The notes under the pieces are model-generated. The model saw only the letters and a list, made by a program, of their open reading frames with translations. It did not search any database and was not told the origin of the DNA. DNA of 64,000 nt from Diphasiastrum complanatum. Its lineage: Eukaryota > Streptophyta > Lycopodiopsida > Lycopodiales > Lycopodiaceae. Shown piece by piece: positions 14,940 to 26,960 of the stretch. The first letter of the stretch is position 1. Every line of letters begins with the position of its first letter. The stretch is taken from positions 30,435,427-30,499,426 of the forward strand of contig CM055094.1 of the NCBI GenBank assembly GCA_029204225.1, read 5' to 3'. The position numbers were made by a program, and so were the translations under genes.

Positions 14940-15215
14940 TTGACCTGTTCGCTTGCGAACTCAAAGAGTGAGAGATTAATTTCCAATATATGGAGACTAA
15001 AGTGACAAGGCCTCCTCTAGTGCTATTGGCTGGCGGCCCGTGATCCAGTAGTTGAAGTTTCTGGCAAAAGACTTGACAAGCATGTCTACGAAAAACAATT
15101 GATCTTGGTTTCTTGAATACAAATGACAGATCAAAGGGGGGGAAGAGACAAAATCGTGTAAGAGGAGTGAGCACGTGTGACTAGGAAGTCAAGACCTCTA
15201 ATGTTCCACATATGT
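14940..15215 (-). pseudogene. Degraded LINE endonuclease fragment
   Basis: On the minus strand MWNIRGLD (near 15205) is followed, after frame changes, by VICIQETK. Later comes a STRGGLVTLVS segment that resembles the G-SGG loop of LINE endonucleases. WNIRGLD plus QETK at the right spacing is the usual EEP signature of plant LINEs. Several stops and frameshifts separate the blocks. Confidence 0.5.
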
Positions 15216-15236
15216 TTAGCACCTTGACAGGTGCTG

Positions 15237-15517
15237 GCACGCGTCAGGGTGCGCCAACTAGGGTGCTGGCCCACCGGGTGCCGGTGCTGCCGGTGCCCTT
15301 AAAATTTTGAGCCGGGCAGGCAATGGCGCCGGGCACCCTCACACCCACCCACACACACACATGCAAGGTAATGGAGAAGTTTGGTTATATATTCACTTTG
15401 AGTAATCTCAGAGAAAACCTTATGGGATAAGTACTAGTTGCCCAACACGTGGCAGCTGGGCAACTAGTTTTTCAAAAAAAAAACAAAAAAAAAAAACTGG
15501 AGCACCCTGACGCGTGC
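15237..15517. repeat. Inverted-repeat element (MITE-like), 281 bp
   Basis: A perfect 16-bp inverted repeat, GCACGCGTCAGGGTGC at 15237-15252 and its complement at 15502-15517, bounds a GC-rich stretch, an (AC)n run and a second hairpin. The second hairpin has arms ACTAGTTGCCCA/TGGGCAACTAGT around 15431-15465. I do not see a clear target duplication, so element status is uncertain. Confidence 0.5.
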
Positions 15518-15639
15518 TTGAAAATAAGCGGAGCCCATGAGAATGTTCTTGATGACAAGCATAGAAAAAAAGAGGAGGAAATGAAGGTGGGAGAAAAAAA
15601 ACATTCGCTATAAAATCTCCTATAATTGCCAATATAAAA

Positions 15640-15960
15640 CTATACCTATGATGTTTTTCTGTAACACATGCATCATATACATGGCCTACTTTCTCAATAC
15701 TAGGCAAACCAAAAAACATGTCCTTTGTATTCAGCATCAATAAGCGAAGAGAATTGCAATGCCCATAATGTTGATGCCATAACATACATTAGTCCTCAAT
15801 TGACATGGAAATGAACTCATGATTAACATTTGCAGTCAATTTGTAAAGTTGACCATCTTTGTAACCCTAGCTAACAATTTTGTCGTTGTTAAGATTGTCC
15901 TTCACATGACACTTGTGATTATCAAACTCTAGATACATGTCAAGATATGTAATGGCCCCC
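15640..15960 (-). pseudogene. Copia gag-pre-integrase remnant
   Basis: Minus-strand translation gives GYKDGQLYKL, then LWHQHYGHCNSLRLLMLNTK and FGLPSIEKVGHVYDACVTEK. This matches the Ty1/copia pre-integrase zinc-finger module (LWH-R-GH, C--C--GKHH). An in-frame stop and loss of flanking domains show a relic. Confidence 0.75.
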
Positions 15961-16852
15961 AATGGATACTATGGAGAGCTTATGAGTTACATGGTTCGAG
16001 CACACACTATGGTTATTATAGGACATGTCTTTATGCCAACAAAGTTGGCATTACACATAAGTAATTGTTTCAAGAGAAAGTAGTTTCACTTCTTTAGAGC
16101 AACAAACAATCACACAATCCATACCTACTCAGGACAAAAGGACACCCGAAAAATGATACACCCCATCGTATAAACAAGTTCACGTCTCATCAAAGTGGAA
16201 TTGAACTCTTCTATGGGACACAGAAAATAAAATCATATGTGATCCAATCAGTTTGCAAGGATCAAATTGGGCTATTATGTGATCCACCCAAAAGGTGGCG
16301 TTGCACGTCTGATCCCCAACACTCAATCAAAGACAATCATGAACAAAATTGACCCTCCATCATGAGTGGTCAACTAGCTTAATCAAAGACTATCAGCTGC
16401 TTAAGCCTCTTTTTCTGGACTGTCGCTGGCTTCTAAATGGGAAATATCAGACATCTGCGTAAATGTTTGTAAATAACACTGTCAGAGTTAACTTATTTTG
16501 ACAAAAAAAGCGATGAGAACAATCATAATATTCAGGAAAACATAAGGAGAAACTGTAGATAAAAACTTCCGTCTCGTCACATTAATGATACGGCGATATC
16601 CAAAAATATGCAGACAATTAATAGATCGGGGTCTTGCAACATCTGTATTTGCTGGATAAAGTCAGATACGCATTTTCAAGTGATGATTGCTCCCAAATGC
16701 GTGGTCATTTACATCCATTAAAGGGGAAGCTGATTTGCTGGAGCATGGTTTGGAGGCACGAGATAGCAACCACTGCCAATGGCTGTCGACACGATTTTGC
16801 CCCCAATTCTCCGGATAGCAGGCGTACAATAGCTTTCGTTAGACATTTCCGC
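15961..16852. other. No clear feature; possible decayed copia and heat-shock gene 3' side
   Basis: Short fragments may continue the copia relic, but I cannot align them. The right end should hold the 3' UTR of the heat-shock gene. Confidence 0.35.
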
Positions 16853-18108
16853 TCATGTATTAAAAGTACAAGAGCCAATCTGAATATCATATGTCTTCGG
16901 TTTGTAAGGCTCTGGAGGAGGAATTTTTGGAACCATGATTGTTAGAAGGCCATCCTGGCAAGCTGCAGATACTGAGTCTATTCTGGCATTTGCAGGAAGA
17001 TTGAACTTTCTCATGAACTTCCCTGCAGAACGCTCGACTCTGACATATTTTATATCAGAGGTAGAATCATTTTCACGCTTCAACTCTCCACTAATTTTAA
17101 GGATACTGTCATTTTCGATTTGAACCTGAGTATAAACCATCAAAGCAAATCAAATGAGTACGTACTTGTTTATAGAAATACAGAATGCATTAAAGATATC
17201 TGATGGTGCGTTCTCAAACAATTAAAAGTCATTTGCTGTGGTCCTCGATTTGGGCAATATCATCACCTCTTCTAACGATCCACAGAATAAGTACGAGCAA
17301 CCAGTCCAGAGATTTACTTGTCAGTCAGATGGGGCTACGATCTAGATACTTGACTACCTTGACATCCGTATTTCTCATGCCCGGAACGTCCGCAACAAAT
17401 ATGTACGCATTAGGAAGCTCCTTCACATCGACAGCAGTGGTGGCCATCGGTTGTTTGGCGCAAACCTCCTACCAAATATAATCACAGGTTAATCTTCCGT
17501 AAAATCTGATTTTATTACTCCCAGTACCCTGCCAATAGCTAGTTAAGTGGGGATTATAATTTATAATGCTGATCCGGATACTAAAAAAATGTATGCTGCA
17601 TTGATCGTAAGAAAAAAGATACAAAGTCTTCACTACTGCAATGATCAATCCCTTCAAATTCATTAGTTCTCAGTCGAAAACAATGTATGAACTTTTTACT
17701 ATCCACCTGCAACATCAATTCTTCCTGAATTTGCAACTGTTTTTCTGTTCATTTTTTATGTATTGTTAACAAATAACATAGATAAGTACCCTCTATACTC
17801 AAATTGTCCTCTCACTTTTGCTTTATCGTGAATACATGCATTAATAATTGATACATGTTTGACCAAAGTGCACCATTAAGTAAGTTAAGCATAACGTCTA
17901 TGCCATGAAGTTATTTCATGGCATAAAAAACACACGAGCAAAGATTTAATGCTTGACTAGGAAATAGTTATAAAGTTCAACTTGAGGTTAATTTAGAAGA
18001 TAAATTATACGTCCGTACAGCGTAACGAGGAGGCGGGGGTGGGGGCAACTGGTTGGCTTGATCTGGCGGTAGGAGGTACTTATCGTACTCGAGGTACGAA
18101 GTAATCAT
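16853..18108 (-). CDS. Cytosolic class II small heat-shock protein (Hsp20), three exons, 157 aa
   Basis: Minus-strand exons 18108-18019, 17468-17358 and 17125-16853 join in phase 0 to 157 codons. The ATG at 18108 follows an in-frame TGA. The product has a short N-terminal arm with six prolines, then [39 protein letters not shown] and [36 protein letters not shown] and a tail [15 protein letters not shown] follow. The alpha-crystallin domain is about residues 40-145. [10 protein letters not shown] and PPPEPxKPKT are class II hallmarks, and the length fits the class. Such proteins form oligomers that hold unfolding proteins in the cytosol under heat stress. Exon 1 is the least certain part. An alternative donor 8 nt downstream breaks the phase. 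No canonical heat-shock element was certain upstream. Confidence 0.8.
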
Positions 18109-18960
18109 GTAAGTCGGAAAATCCTGTCACCTTTCTACTGTAGAAGCACGTGGGGAGAACCTTGAATCGAGATTAGCGTATGCTCTGCTTTGAAGGGTTT
18201 CAGATAGATGATAATTCTTGAACTCGTCTGAAGAAATTCGGAAAGATACATCACAAACTGCTGTCCAGCTGCACGTCTGTCTACATGGTGGAATAATATC
18301 GCACAGGAACTCGGAAACAGGCACAGTCATGCGCCGCTGGGACCAACGACAGTCAATCGAAATATATTCGTCCCTATACGAATCCGAGTCAGAAAGATCG
18401 TTTCTATTTCTTCTAAAGACCAGATCAAGTGAGATTCTAGATCTAAATAACGAAGCACATTTAGAATATGGAAAAAAATCTAGATTCAAATGCACTCACT
18501 TACGCTTTGTTCAATCACCACAGAAACCTCAATTAATCATTATTAGCAGTACCAGCCGCTCCTTCTTTCAAGCAAAATCGATTAGCATGAAAACGAACAT
18601 CCCATAAATTCTGATTTACCAGCAGAAAAGACGAAAGAGAACTGTAATGAGTGCTCATTGCAAAAACAACAAGAAGAGCATGAGAAAAGATCAGGCAGGC
18701 AGGCAGCCATCCCAGAGAACGAGAGATGGACAGGAAGCAGAGAGACGCGTCGCGTCCTTCAGAGAAAGGAGCAGAAAGGGCTTTGCCCTTAAACCATAAG
18801 GTCGGCCTTAAAGTGAAGTATATTTACTATATCTATCACCTATTTTGGAAGAACAAGGCAATTGATGTAGGCCTTATAACCCTTTAAACTCACCCTCCTC
18901 CACATCTTTCTGTCAAGGATCTTACTGGGAGTATAGTTAGCTAATTTGCAAGCAATCTAA
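18109..18960 (-). promoter_or_regulatory. Upstream region of the heat-shock gene
   Basis: This should hold the leader and promoter. A 122-codon minus frame (18127-18495) has no motif and ends 19 nt before the gene start; it may be leader. An AT-rich TATA-like stretch lies near 18826-18840. Imperfect GAA/TTC blocks near 18228-18246 do not have the exact heat-shock element spacing. Confidence 0.3.
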
Positions 18961-19251
18961 CATCAAACAGATAAGTAGTAAAAAGAGATCACACACCAAC
19001 CCAAGAGAACACTTTTGAACTGTATTAACAAAAGAGACTGAAAGGTACATATACACAGTCTAATTTTTGTGAGGTACCGCTGCATGGCAGTTTGGTCCCC
19101 GTTACGGGATACGTGTCCCAACTTTAAACTACGTGTGCCGTTAAGCTGGCACTCATGCACACTATTACAAAAGCAGTAAAAAGCTAAAAGTCACTGTTAA
19201 ACACAAATAGTCATAAATTGTAAGAGAAACTCGGGCTTACTTATTCTAACA

Positions 19252-19740
19252 CTCTCCCTTAAGCCCTAATTTATCTTTCCTACAAAGAGCTTTTCTCTAA
19301 AAACTCAAACTTATCAGTACTTAAAAGGTTTAGTGAATATATCAGCTAACTGATTCTCTGTCTTACAATGCACTACGTCTATTTCATTAGATAACAACTT
19401 CTCTCTAATGAAATGATACTTAATTCCTATATGCTTTGTGCGTGCATGAAATACAAGATTTTTAACTAGCTATATAGCGCTTTGGCTGTCACATCTGATC
19501 ACAGTAGGCTTATTCTGCGGAATTTCAATTTCTTCTAACATTCTTCTTAGACAAACTGCTTCCTGCGTAGCTGAACATAGTGCTTTGTATTCTGCTTCTG
19601 TAGTAGAAAGAGCAACTGTGTCTTGTTTCTTACTTGACCAAGAAAATACACCATTACCAACATGAAATACATAACTTGTGGTAGATCTCCTGTCATCAAT
19701 ACGGCATGCCCAATCTGAATCAACAAAGCCCTATAAAATT
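19252..19740 (-). pseudogene. Copia RNase H and 3' end with polypurine tract
   Basis: The minus strand gives DSDWACRIDDRRSTTSYVFH, FSWSSKKQDTVALSTTEAEY, then a stop (TAG near 19474) inside IRCDSQSAI. It continues with HARTKHIGIKYHFIREK and QLADIFTKPFK. This is the copia RNase H C-terminal block. A polypurine tract AAGGGAGAG lies at 19252-19263, and TGTTAGAATAA at 19241-19251 would start the 3' LTR, which runs left to an undefined end. Upstream domains are absent beyond 19740. Confidence 0.8.
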
Positions 19741-19869
19741 CGATCTTTTTCTTTTTTGGAACGAGCCTTTTGCAGAGGGATGCATCAAGATCCATTGATA
19801 TTTTTGATATATTCTTGGTATCCATTGATCTTCTGCATGTTTTTCATTGCAAATATTGATTGCATCAAT

Positions 19870-20475
19870 GGTTCCTCTTGGTCTCCAATTATGTGTAGCC
19901 ATTTCTAGGCCAAATATGTAATTAATAACCTTAAGAGGGCCAGGCACTCCAATTATGACTTGTGATTTGGTGCATGGTGTTGGACAGTCATGTGCATGCA
20001 GAGGAGTATCAATAGTAATGGCCCTGGAGTTTAGTAATGGATTAGGGTTTTGGGAGAAATATTTCTAGGCTCTTGGAGTCTATATGTACCTATAGAAACT
20101 CGCCCTACTCCACTTCCAAATTCTGCTTTATAGTTGCAATAATCCTCTCCTCTCTTGCATTCATCAATTTCTCATTGGTTAGGTGGTTTGGCTCCATACT
20201 CAATCTTTTGGTATTTTACAACATGATCTTAAGAATATGCAAGTGTCGATCTTTATAGTGGCATTAGATCAAGATCTTTCATCAATCAAAAAGTGGAGAC
20301 GACTAGCTTTTTGGTAATATTTCTCTATTTTTTCTTCATGGTGGTGGAATTAACCTCCAACTATATGGTTTCTTAGTATCTTGATCATTCTTAGAATCAA
20401 TAATATGGACTAGGCATAATTGTACCTTAATTAAAATTTCACAATTTTTACAATTTTTTTAGTGGTATCCAAAGT
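19870..20475 (+). mobile_element. Probable LTR with primer-binding-like site
   Basis: The block around 19920-20120 resembles the LTR at 58952-59400: a GTAATTAATAA start, a GGACAxTCA block, ATAGxAATG, then an initiator-like tAGAAACTCGCCCTACT. TGGTATCCAAAG at about 20464 resembles the TGGTATCAGAGC primer site. Boundaries are unproven. Confidence 0.35.
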
Positions 20476-21960
20476 TTTAGCTTACATTTCTCTTAAGGTA
20501 AGAAAAACATTTGTTTTTTTTTAGAAAAAAAATTATTAAGTAGGGAATTAATGATAATGTGTTTTATGGCCAAAACCAATCAAAATTGACGTGTTTTAGC
20601 TATTAACGAATGAAATGAGTCGATATTGAGCAAAATAAAAAATCTCTAGTATGAAGGATGTTTTTTTTTGCTGTAATTAAGCTCGATTTTATTTTCATGA
20701 GGTTAGCATCCATCAAAACATGCAAAAAAAGTCAAAGTTTTAGATAAAAATTTCACATTTTTGATTAGTAGACTCGATTCCTATCCTGTAAACTTTGCAT
20801 GCAAACTCTTTGAGGTAGTTAGAGGCTATTTAGTAGCTATGAATAGTAGAAAGATACCGAAAAAGTTTTAAAAAACTAGTGCTTTTTAAATTAACTTTTT
20901 GGACGTTTGGTGTTTCAAATCTCTAATATTTTTGCTAGATGACTCTTTGAAGGTTGATTTTTGTGACTTAAAACCTCTGGAATATTTATCAAACTCGCAA
21001 GATTGGGGCTTGAGGCTTGTGCATAAAATCGATGAAGTTGCATGCATGGACGCCCTCCTAGAAAGTTGAATTTTGCTCGTTTTGACTGCAAGTTATAGAT
21101 ATGAACTTGTTAGGACTCTTCTCTAATCTTTAATGAGTGTCTAGAAGCTATTGATGATAGCTCTCTAAGGCCATGTAAAACATAGAAGTCGTTTTCAACT
21201 TTCACCTTTAGGAAAAGTTGTAGGAAAGTAAGTCATGCATAAGTCAAATGACTATTCGACATTGATTGTCAACTGTGATAGTTGATAGTAGTGATAGTCA
21301 ATGCAATAACAAAACCAATTCACTTAAATCACAAGCACAATTATACTATCATTCACAAGTGTGAAAAATGAATGATGAAAGGATCATTTTCCAGTATTTA
21401 ATATCAGAACTCAAATCACGATAATCATGAATAACAGAAACAATAGAGTTGAAGTAAAATCGATATTTCGGAAGTAGTATGTATTGCTGATGCTGAATTA
21501 CAATAGCTAAATTCTTTGTGATGTCTACTTTGATTGCACTATAATAATAGTGCATCTTATTCTACTATAATTTTTGTTCTTACACAGACTGTAAGCGCGA
21601 TAGCTTATCGCTAATCAATCTACGCCTATGGCGAAACTGAGAGGAGAAGAGGAAAAATGACTTCTCTACTTAACAACTTGAAAAACTTGTATATTAAATT
21701 GATCAAATTATCTATTTATAGTTTTTGATGGCACAACCAAATGGAATCTTATCTTATAGCAGATAAGATTCCATAATAGAATCTTGTTTTAGTCAAGTTT
21801 GGAACCCTTGACAGCGTGTCGATTCAAACTTTGTTCGATATTCTCTCAATATTGTTTTGACAATACATCAATTTTTGTAGATGATCTCGATACCTTTGAT
21901 ACTATCTCAATAACACGAGTAAAATTATAGAATAGTTATCTAAACTCATAAAAATTGAGG
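20476..21960. other. No recognisable coding feature
   Basis: AT-rich, with no conserved frame. The left part may be leader of the element at 19870, and 21250-21960 may be LTR of the minus-strand copia at its right. Confidence 0.4.
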
Positions 21961-21963
21961 TAT

Positions 21964-22803
21964 TGATTTGAATGATCTCCCTTTTAAGTACTTTGTCTTT
22001 GACAAAATGATACTTTATTTCAATGTGCTTGCTCCGAGAATGATACCTGGGATTAACAGACAAAAAGCAATTGTACTCTGATTGTCACAAAAGACATAAA
22101 TAGCTTGTAATAAGATGAATGTTTGATAATAGACACCTTAACTAGATAGCTTCCTTTGTAGCATGTGCAGCGACAATGTATTCGGGCTCTATTGAAGATA
22201 ATGCAGTCAAATTCTGCTTCTTGTTAAGATACAGGACCCTTGTTGAATACAGAGACATAACTTGATGTCGACTTTCTCATGTCAACATCTCTAGCCCAAT
22301 CTACATCTGTAAAATCTTGAAGAAGATTAACTTAGATATTTGAATCATCATTTGAATTATCACCATAACAGATGCAATAATTTTGTGTAGACTGTAAATA
22401 TCGAAGACCTCTAATAGAATTTTCCAATGAATGAAACTTGGATTTGACATATACTGGCTAAGTGTACTAACTGAATAAGCAATGTCGAAAGATTGGGGAC
22501 ATTGGTCCTTCGAATATCTCAAACCTAGATCCATTGGAGTTTTGGTTGGTTTACAATTGGCCATTTGATGTTTGAGTAACAAGTTATGAATATATCTTTG
22601 TTGACTGAAATAGATCAATCTGTGTTCACGATCTCTAAAAGTCGATATAAATCTATCATATCAAATTCTTTCGATAATATCTTTTTGACATCCTTCAACA
22701 TTGGTGTTAGAGACATCAAACTTCTTTCTAAGCTCTATTGGAATTTGATCAAAGGCTATACAAGCAAAAACACTTGTATTCTTGAGAGATGGTCTGATAC
22801 CAA
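21964..22803 (-). pseudogene. Copia reverse transcriptase/RNase H remnant
   Basis: The minus strand shows MIYFSQQRYIHNLLLKHQMA, TPMDLGLRYSKDQCP and STLSQYMSNP, then RNase H pieces (VPGIILGASTLK-like) with many frame breaks. AAAAGGGAGATC near 21977-21990 would be the polypurine tract. At 22792-22803 the reverse of a TGGTATCAGAC primer site abuts the RT, suggesting that gag to RT has been deleted. Confidence 0.65.
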
Positions 22804-22809
22804 TTGAAA

Positions 22810-23900
22810 GCTATCTATAACTAGGCAAGAGACATCAATTTGTGAATCTTTTGGCTCATTTGCAAGTGAGAGCTTCTAGCTTTCTTGTGAATGCAAGCCA
22901 TAGGGATCTCCATTGCTAGGTCTCATGTGCCCTATCCACATGAATCAATGCTCCATTCCCATTGATTGTACTCTTTCTTTCATTGCTAATGCAATTCCAT
23001 TGTGATCTCATTGTTTCTAGCTTTCTATTGATATGCTATCATGAATGTCTTGTTATCTTCTTGCTTGTAGCTTTACTTCATTGCTATTGCCATTAGTCTT
23101 GGATTTCGCACATGACATTTCTTGGTATTAGAGCATAGATCCTAAATTCATGATGATTCTATGTGAATTTCATTAGATTTGATAAGTTTATTGCATTTGT
23201 AATTGCTAATTTGAAATTTTCAAGTCTGCTTAGGCCAATTTTTGATATTGAATTTCATTCTTCATTTCTAATTCAATCCAATAAATTTTTAGAGCTCTGT
23301 TTTAACTTTGATTTGCACCATTTTTTAAGGCATTTGGATAAGGGATGCAAAAGTTATTGCACTTTTTCCAAAAGCTGTCAAAATAGGTGACTAGAATTTT
23401 GCTTTCACTTGATTTGAATTTTTCAAAATTTATCTGAGTTTTTATTTCAATTTTCTTTACATATGATTTTAGAGCATTGTCTTAGCTTTGATCTGATTCA
23501 TATGGCAGGTTATTTGGATTAGTATCCAAGGAGTTATGACAATTCTTGATTCCTAGCTCTAGTTTTGCTAGTTTTCTTTCTTCAAAATTTTCAGACCTGT
23601 TCTGTTGTAGATTTGACCTACTAAATTACATGCATTACTAACCTGATACTATACACTAATAGAGCTTGTTGTTAGCTTTTCAAAGGTACTGAGCTTGATT
23701 GATTTGGATCAATATTGAGGAAGTTATGATAAAATTAATGGAGATGGGTCAAACTAGCCAGAATTTTGGAAAAAAAAATTTCAAGTGAGAGAGAAGCACA
23801 TCAATTCTTCAATTTTGAAGTTTTGCTTCCCTTGTAAATTTTTTTTAATTTCTTTAGTTTGAAGTTCGCAGGTTTTAAAAAAAAAAAACCTAACCCTACC
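22810..23900 (+). mobile_element. Possible 5' LTR and leader of another copia element
   Basis: TTGGTATTAGAGC near 23123 resembles the copia primer-binding site and follows AT-rich sequence that may be an LTR. The long leader to about 23900 resembles in style the 26.2-26.96 kb leader, but no gag follows. Low certainty. Confidence 0.3.
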
Positions 23901-24044
23901 TACCTATAGCCATAACCTAGCTTAAATCTACCCTAACCCTACTCAGCTACCCATTTAAACACTCGGCTACCCACTCAAACACTCAGCTACTTCTATTGCC
24001 TCAGGTGCCCGCGATTCCATCTCACGCCATTCTCTCTCTCAAAC

Positions 24045-24351
24045 CAGCAAAGACATCCCAAGAGAGACATCAGCAAGTAGACTTCTGATCCAGACAACAT
24101 GGTGATTTCAGGGAAGTAACACTCTACTATTACTTGAATGTGCACTGCCATCAACTTCTCTCCATTGTTACGACCGTGCAACATCAACAAATTGGTCAAT
24201 CTCTCAACAATCGGATACTGAGCTTTCAAAAGCGCGTGACAGAATAACGGCCTGTTGTGTGTGGAACAAAAGTGGCATTCTTATCCACAGAGACTGCTAT
24301 GTAATTTGCCAAAAATATATCATTGATCTCAATATTATCAAACGTTTCTAG
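24045..24351 (-). pseudogene. 40S ribosomal protein S5 (RPS5/uS7) pseudogene fragment
   Basis: The minus strand from 24351 reads [35 protein letters not shown], then a TGA created by a one-base deletion at about 24226. In the next frame it reads [20 protein letters not shown] and [10 protein letters not shown], then QVIVE. These match the conserved RPS5 blocks ([43 protein letters not shown]). About 17 residues between AVRI and QVIV are missing, and the rest is too decayed to align safely. No intron interrupts the homologous part, which suggests a processed copy. Confidence 0.85.
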
Positions 24352-24598
24352 AAAATGAACAACTGCGACAAATCTATCAAGAAGAAAACAAATATGAGAA
24401 AACAAATGATGGGAACGAACAAAACGGTAGTGATGGGAATCACAGTCGTTCTTGATTACGTAGCCAAACTTTAATAAACGAATGAAGCTCCAGAAGAATG
24501 ATTTGTCACGAATAGTGAGACAAACTATTCGTCGCGAAGAGCTAGATGGTGTTCGCCTGATAATTAGTCGCGAATGATTTGCAAAAGACAAGACCAAA

Positions 24599-25360
24599 TG
24601 TTAGTCGTCTATTACCAAAAAGAACAACTAGAAAGATCAGACATAATGAATGATAAGCATAGCAGAATGCAGAACAAAGAACTGTATCAGATTAAGTATA
24701 TCATGTATACATGTCAATAATGCGATAGAGCACAAGACAATAGCAGATGAAACGGCATGCCCTACGAAGCTTATACAATCTGTAAAGGAATAAAACCTTA
24801 TTGCTAACAATCAAGAATCAATGCGCAAGGCATCTACTTTGTCTCATTCACTCATAACTCATTAACCTGAATAACCTCGTTAAACTGAATATGCAAATGG
24901 TATCCAGTCTATATACATTATATTACAGGTGTGTAGATGTGGAAAGTACAGAGTGGATGTGCTGTCTGTAAGAGATCGTGGGTGGCTGCAGTCGTTGTCC
25001 AGTCTATTAGCACAGCTGCATGGGGTGAGCGTGAAAAGGGTGTGATGTTAGTTAGTGCTGAGGTGTCCGTTGGTGATGACAATGCAAAAAGTGCGTCACT
25101 CTTACGAGTAGCCTTAGGATTAGATTTACAGGGTGCCTTTGCTTTTAGGACACCTTTGGCATTCTGTAAGATAGTGTCCCCTTTTCGCCTATCACCATAA
25201 CGTGTGTAAAAACACAGTGTCGCGATTCTTTCACCTTTTCTTCATTTGTGCGAATTTGCGTGTAAATATGCAGACTGCGTGACAACGTTAGTAAATATGC
25301 AGCATGAATGGAGGCAGATTAAAATGGAATCTAAGGAGAGCAGAGGGAATAAATTCAACA
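24599..25360 (-). mobile_element. 3' LTR of the older minus-strand copia element
   Basis: On the minus strand the LTR starts TGTTGAATTTATTCCCTC at 25360, just after the polypurine tract TAAGGGGGG at 25361-25370. The left end is tentatively at 24599 (ACTAACA). Its first 300 bp match 34371-34641. Internal sequence of this element resumes at 31695, after the nested insertion. Confidence 0.7.
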
Positions 25361-26190
25361 CCCCCCCTTAATGTGGATCTGTGAATGCCTTGATCTTCAG
25401 ACTAAGCAATGCACAAAATTGTTAAAATTGAAAAACAATCCATATTGATTTCTTGGCTTGCTACAAATGTTGTACCATGCAAGTATGTAGCTCATTAATG
25501 CAAATGGGCCTACATAGAACTCGAGCTACATAGTTATGTATTATCTAGTTTGATAAATGCAACTTGCATATAGTTTGTAGACATAGAATTAGCATGATTA
25601 TGCTTGTAGAACTCGTGGCAACTCACATGCATTAATTGTAAGTGATCCATAGTGACATGCAAGGCATGCACAAAGTTTAATGGACACATGCAAGATGATT
25701 TGGACATTTCTAGTTAGAACTAGTACACTTGTAAAAAGTTGGTAGAATTTCATGCATGACAAGTGACAAATGTCACATAGACTCTAGATGTCATTTTGGA
25801 ATGGATAGATATGGTTCTACCTCGAGCTACCTCAATCTCCATAAATATGTGTAGCTCTCCACACAATCAATGATGAAGAACCAAAGTTTTGTAGCTATCT
25901 CATGTCATTTTGGATCTAAATAAATATTGCTTGTTATCTCTCTAGCTCTGTCTCTCTAACTCGTGTTGAGGCTAATGCTCATACATTGAAATCTTGTATT
26001 TTTATTCATTATTTGATCATTGCTATTATATTCTATTGATTAGCATGCTAGATTGTGGATTAGCCATTTCTTCTGAACTAGATTTTGTTGATCAATCTAG
26101 AATCAGGTTATAGTGCCAATCACAAAGCTTAATTAAGATCAGTCACTCTTGTGGACATTCCCCACACGTGTGAATTCTGGAAATTTTGTC

Positions 26191-26204
26191 ATGGTATCAG
26201 AGCC
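26191..26204 (+). other. Primer-binding site of the nested copia
   Basis: TGGTATCAGAGCC directly follows the 5' LTR. It complements the 3' end of initiator methionine tRNA, the usual copia primer. Confidence 0.85.
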
Positions 26205-26960
26205 ACATTAAGCTTTGCATGCTAACAACTCTGATTGTACAAGAAACTGAGAGCTAAATCAAGCAAAAAAGCAGTTTTGCACTTTTTCTAACCCTTCTCT
26301 GAAGTGTATTTGGATCAAATTGGACTTGAACTGAATTTTTAGACCTGAATTGAGGAAGTACAGAATTCTGGAATTCCGCATGTGTGAAAATTAGAGTTTT
26401 TTAGTCCCTTTGTTCTCCTTACTTATAGATCCAAAGATGGCAATCTTATAGCTTGATGGAAAGCATTTAATCTGTACTTTCCATAGAAATTGAAATCAAA
26501 TCAATCTGATGTGTCTAGCAAGAGTTATAAGCTCTTAAAGAGAATAGGGATAGGTCCAAAATCCGAGTGACAGCATTTTGATTTGATTCAATTATACTTT
26601 GTTCTGAATCCATTGTTTTGAGCATCCAACACAAGAAACTGTAGATCAAGACTGAGTTTGAAGTATTTGAACACCCCTTGAGCCTTTTGAGTGTCAATAG
26701 TGTTTTGTTTTGAAGAATATCACACGTGCCAAAAGTAGAATTCAAACCAGCCAAAGTGTCTCAAGCCACTTTTTGTGTCTGATCTAGAAAACTTGTCTTG
26801 TGGAATATTTGAGATTCATCTCAAATATAGTTGCAAGTGTTTCACATAGGAAGGTAGTTCAACCTTGAAAATACCTATAGTGAAGAGAGCAACAACTCTA
26901 AGTCTGATAGGAACAAGCTCAAACATATCTCAATCCAATAACTAAGAAGTCTTCATTATA

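Noticed and set aside
17899-17927. Inverted repeat TATGCCATGAA...TTTCATGGCATA in the first intron of the heat-shock gene
   Set aside because: Single 11-bp stem, no sign of a regulatory role; noted only.
18127-18495. 122-codon minus frame upstream of the heat-shock gene
   Set aside because: No family motif and no good splice link to the gene; an opposing plus frame of equal length exists. Treated as leader sequence.
24937-25200. 87-codon plus frame
   Set aside because: It lies inside the copia LTR on the opposite strand and lacks any motif.
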